64,000 nucleotides of DNA. Source: an uncultured Bacteroidota bacterium. Its GTDB lineage: Bacteria; Bacteroidota; Bacteroidia; Flavobacteriales; Flavobacteriaceae. The DNA is taken from the NCBI GenBank assembly GCA_902510475.1, contig CABXCC010000004.1, positions 1 through 64,000 on the forward strand. Reading direction: 5' to 3'. A program made the position numbers and the translations under genes. The notes under the pieces were generated by a model. It searched no databases and was not told where the DNA came from. It saw nothing but the letters and a program-made list of their open reading frames with translations. This document shows, piece by piece, positions 62,650 to 64,000 of this stretch; position 1 is the first letter of the stretch, and every line of letters begins with the position of its first letter.

Positions 62650-63463
62650 TATACTTTTTTGTTTTTTTATTTCTTTTTTTCTTTCTGTAAACATGTATGC
62701 TCAGTCTGAAAACTATGCAAAATATTATAACAAAGGAAACAAGTTATATGAAAATAATTTTGAGGAAGCTGAAAAGAATTTTAGGGTTGCTATTGATGAT
62801 ACACTTAGCGACCTTAGAGCGACTTTTAACTTATCAAATAAATATTATACCGAAGGTTTATTTGACGAAGCAATTTCACGACAAATTCAAGCCGTAGAAT
62901 TAGCAAAAAATAAATCAGAAAAACACAAGGCATTTCACAATTTAGGAAACTCTCTTATGAGCAAAGAAATGTGTTCTGAGGCAGTACAGGCTTATAAAAA
63001 TGCATTGAGAAATAACCCTGAAGATGATGAAACTCGTTACAACTTAGCTCTAGCAAAGAAGTGCGAAGAAGAACAGCAAAATAAGGATGATCAAAATAAA
63101 GACGATCAGAACAAAGATGATCAGAACAAAGACGATCATAATAAAGATGATCAAAATAAAGACGATCAGAACAAAGACGATCAGAACAAAGACGATCAGA
63201 ATAAAGATGATCAGAATAAAGATGATCAGAACAAAGACGATCAGAACAATGATGATCAGAATAAAGACGATCAGAACAAGGATGATCAGAACAAAGACAA
63301 TCAGAGTAAACCAAAAGAAAATAAGAATCAACAATCTAAACTTTCTCCTCAGCAGATAAAAAATTTATTGAAGGCTATGGAAAATGCAGAGAAGAAAGTT
63401 CAAGCAAAAGTTAATGACAAGAAACAAAAAGGTACAAAAGTTGTATCTGAAAAAGACTGGTAA
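62639..63463 (+). CDS. batC: TPR protein BatC-like with pentapeptide repeat tract
   Basis: NKGNKLYENNFEEAEKNFRVA...AFHNLGNSLMSKEMCSEAVQAYKNALRNNPEDDETRYNLALAK then (NKDDQ)n. Confidence 0.92.
   Translation: MKNNILFCFFISFFLSVNMYAQSENYAKYYNKGNKLYENNFEEAEKNFRVAIDDTLSDLRATFNLSNKYYTEGLFDEAISRQIQAVELAKNKSEKHKAFHNLGNSLMSKEMCSEAVQAYKNALRNNPEDDETRYNLALAKKCEEEQQNKDDQNKDDQNKDDQNKDDHNKDDQNKDDQNKDDQNKDDQNKDDQNKDDQNKDDQNNDDQNKDDQNKDDQNKDNQSKPKENKNQQSKLSPQQIKNLLKAMENAEKKVQAKVNDKKQKGTKVVSEKDW
63080..63304 (+). repeat. 15-bp tandem repeat, 15 copies, encoding NKDDQ
   Basis: aayaargaygatcar units counted directly; C/T third-position variants. Confidence 0.97.
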
Positions 63464-64000
63464 TGTATAAAATAAAAATTCTAAATATAATTATTTTCTT
63501 GATTGGTTTTTCAGCCTTTTCACAGGTAAATTTTACCACAAAATTGAGTAAGGATCGTTTAGGACTTAATGAAAGAGTAAAGATTGAATTCACAGTTGAT
63601 AAGGACGGAGACAATTTTATTCCTCCTAAATTTGATAATTTTAGAGTTGTTGGAGGGCCTAGTCAATCCATAAGAAATTCTTGGATAAACGGTAAAAAAT
63701 CATATTCTAAGACCTATTCATATTTTTTATCTCCGATTGAAAAAGGTTCTTTTGAAATTGGGCAGGCTTCAATAGAAGTAGACGACGAAATTTATAAAAC
63801 TCTGCCTGTTCGTGTAACGGTTACTTCTGCAGTAGATATTCCTGCCGACCCTAATGATCCAAATTATTTAGCCGATAAAAACATTCATTTGGTTGCGGAA
63901 GTGTCAAATAAAAATCCGTTTTTAAATGAAGCTATTTCGGTAAGTTATAAGTTATATGTTTCACCTGACACAGGTGTTAATAATTGGAGGGAACTTGAAG
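63463..64000 (+). CDS. batD: BatD-like protein (partial, runs off window)
   Basis: MYKIKILNIIIFLIGFSAFSQVNFTTKLSKDRLGLNERVKIEFTVDKDGDNFIPPKFDNFRVVGGPSQSIRNSWINGKKSYSKTYSYFLSPIEKGSFEIGQASIEVD; open to base 64000; TAATG overlap with batC stop. Confidence 0.92.
   Translation, partial: MYKIKILNIIIFLIGFSAFSQVNFTTKLSKDRLGLNERVKIEFTVDKDGDNFIPPKFDNFRVVGGPSQSIRNSWINGKKSYSKTYSYFLSPIEKGSFEIGQASIEVDDEIYKTLPVRVTVTSAVDIPADPNDPNYLADKNIHLVAEVSNKNPFLNEAISVSYKLYVSPDTGVNNWRELE

Noticed and set aside
63080-63304. Possible CRISPR-like array
   Set aside because: Contiguous 15-bp units with no spacers, in frame in a TPR gene
63050-63359. Three additional ORFs (62955..63314 -, 63050..63334 -, 63087..63359 +) over the BatC repeat
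   Set aside because: Low-complexity frames created by the 15-bp repeat; no start context or family signal
1-64000. tRNA/rRNA genes, CRISPR-Cas, toxin-antitoxin or classic phage-defence islands
   Set aside because: None recognised on either strand; AddAB-like genes are general repair and XRE/membrane pair lacks a toxin signature

Overview
AT-rich window that looks like a free-living, probably marine Flavobacteriia/Bacteroidota chromosome: T9SS sorting domains, TAnnTTTG promoters, IPExxxVDY protein, Bat operon. Left third (about 0.8-25.3 kb): a xylan/hemicellulose utilisation region with two GH10, two GH43, GH3, GH53, a sulfatase with an FGE/SUMF1-like lipoprotein, an alpha/beta esterase, MFS and SSS sugar transporters, and xylA/xylB. 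No SusC/SusD pair is visible. A GH2 beta-mannosidase lies further right. Middle: OMPs, YceI, DoxX, SixA, BI-1 and DUF3078 proteins, an AddAB-like helicase/nuclease pair, OmpA and a truncated paralog. Right: sodA, purF-like, pfkB, rnhA, purN, acpP, fabF, rnc, pyk, isoaspartyl peptidase, ALDH, an XRE/membrane-protein pair, and a moxR-DUF58-Bat operon. Most interesting: (1) a two-ORF tyrosine-recombinase-like locus that by eye has lost all catalytic residues and is split exactly at an in-frame A_AAA_AAG slippery heptamer; (2) next to it, a 42-bp perfect inverted copy of OmpA TSP3-repeat coding DNA forming the 3' end of the addB-like gene; (3) about 13 same-sign frameshifts, all explainable as over-long poly-A runs on the + strand, confined to about 36.5-53.5 kb and mostly in housekeeping genes, probably a sequencing/assembly problem. 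All family calls are by eye; no database search was run.
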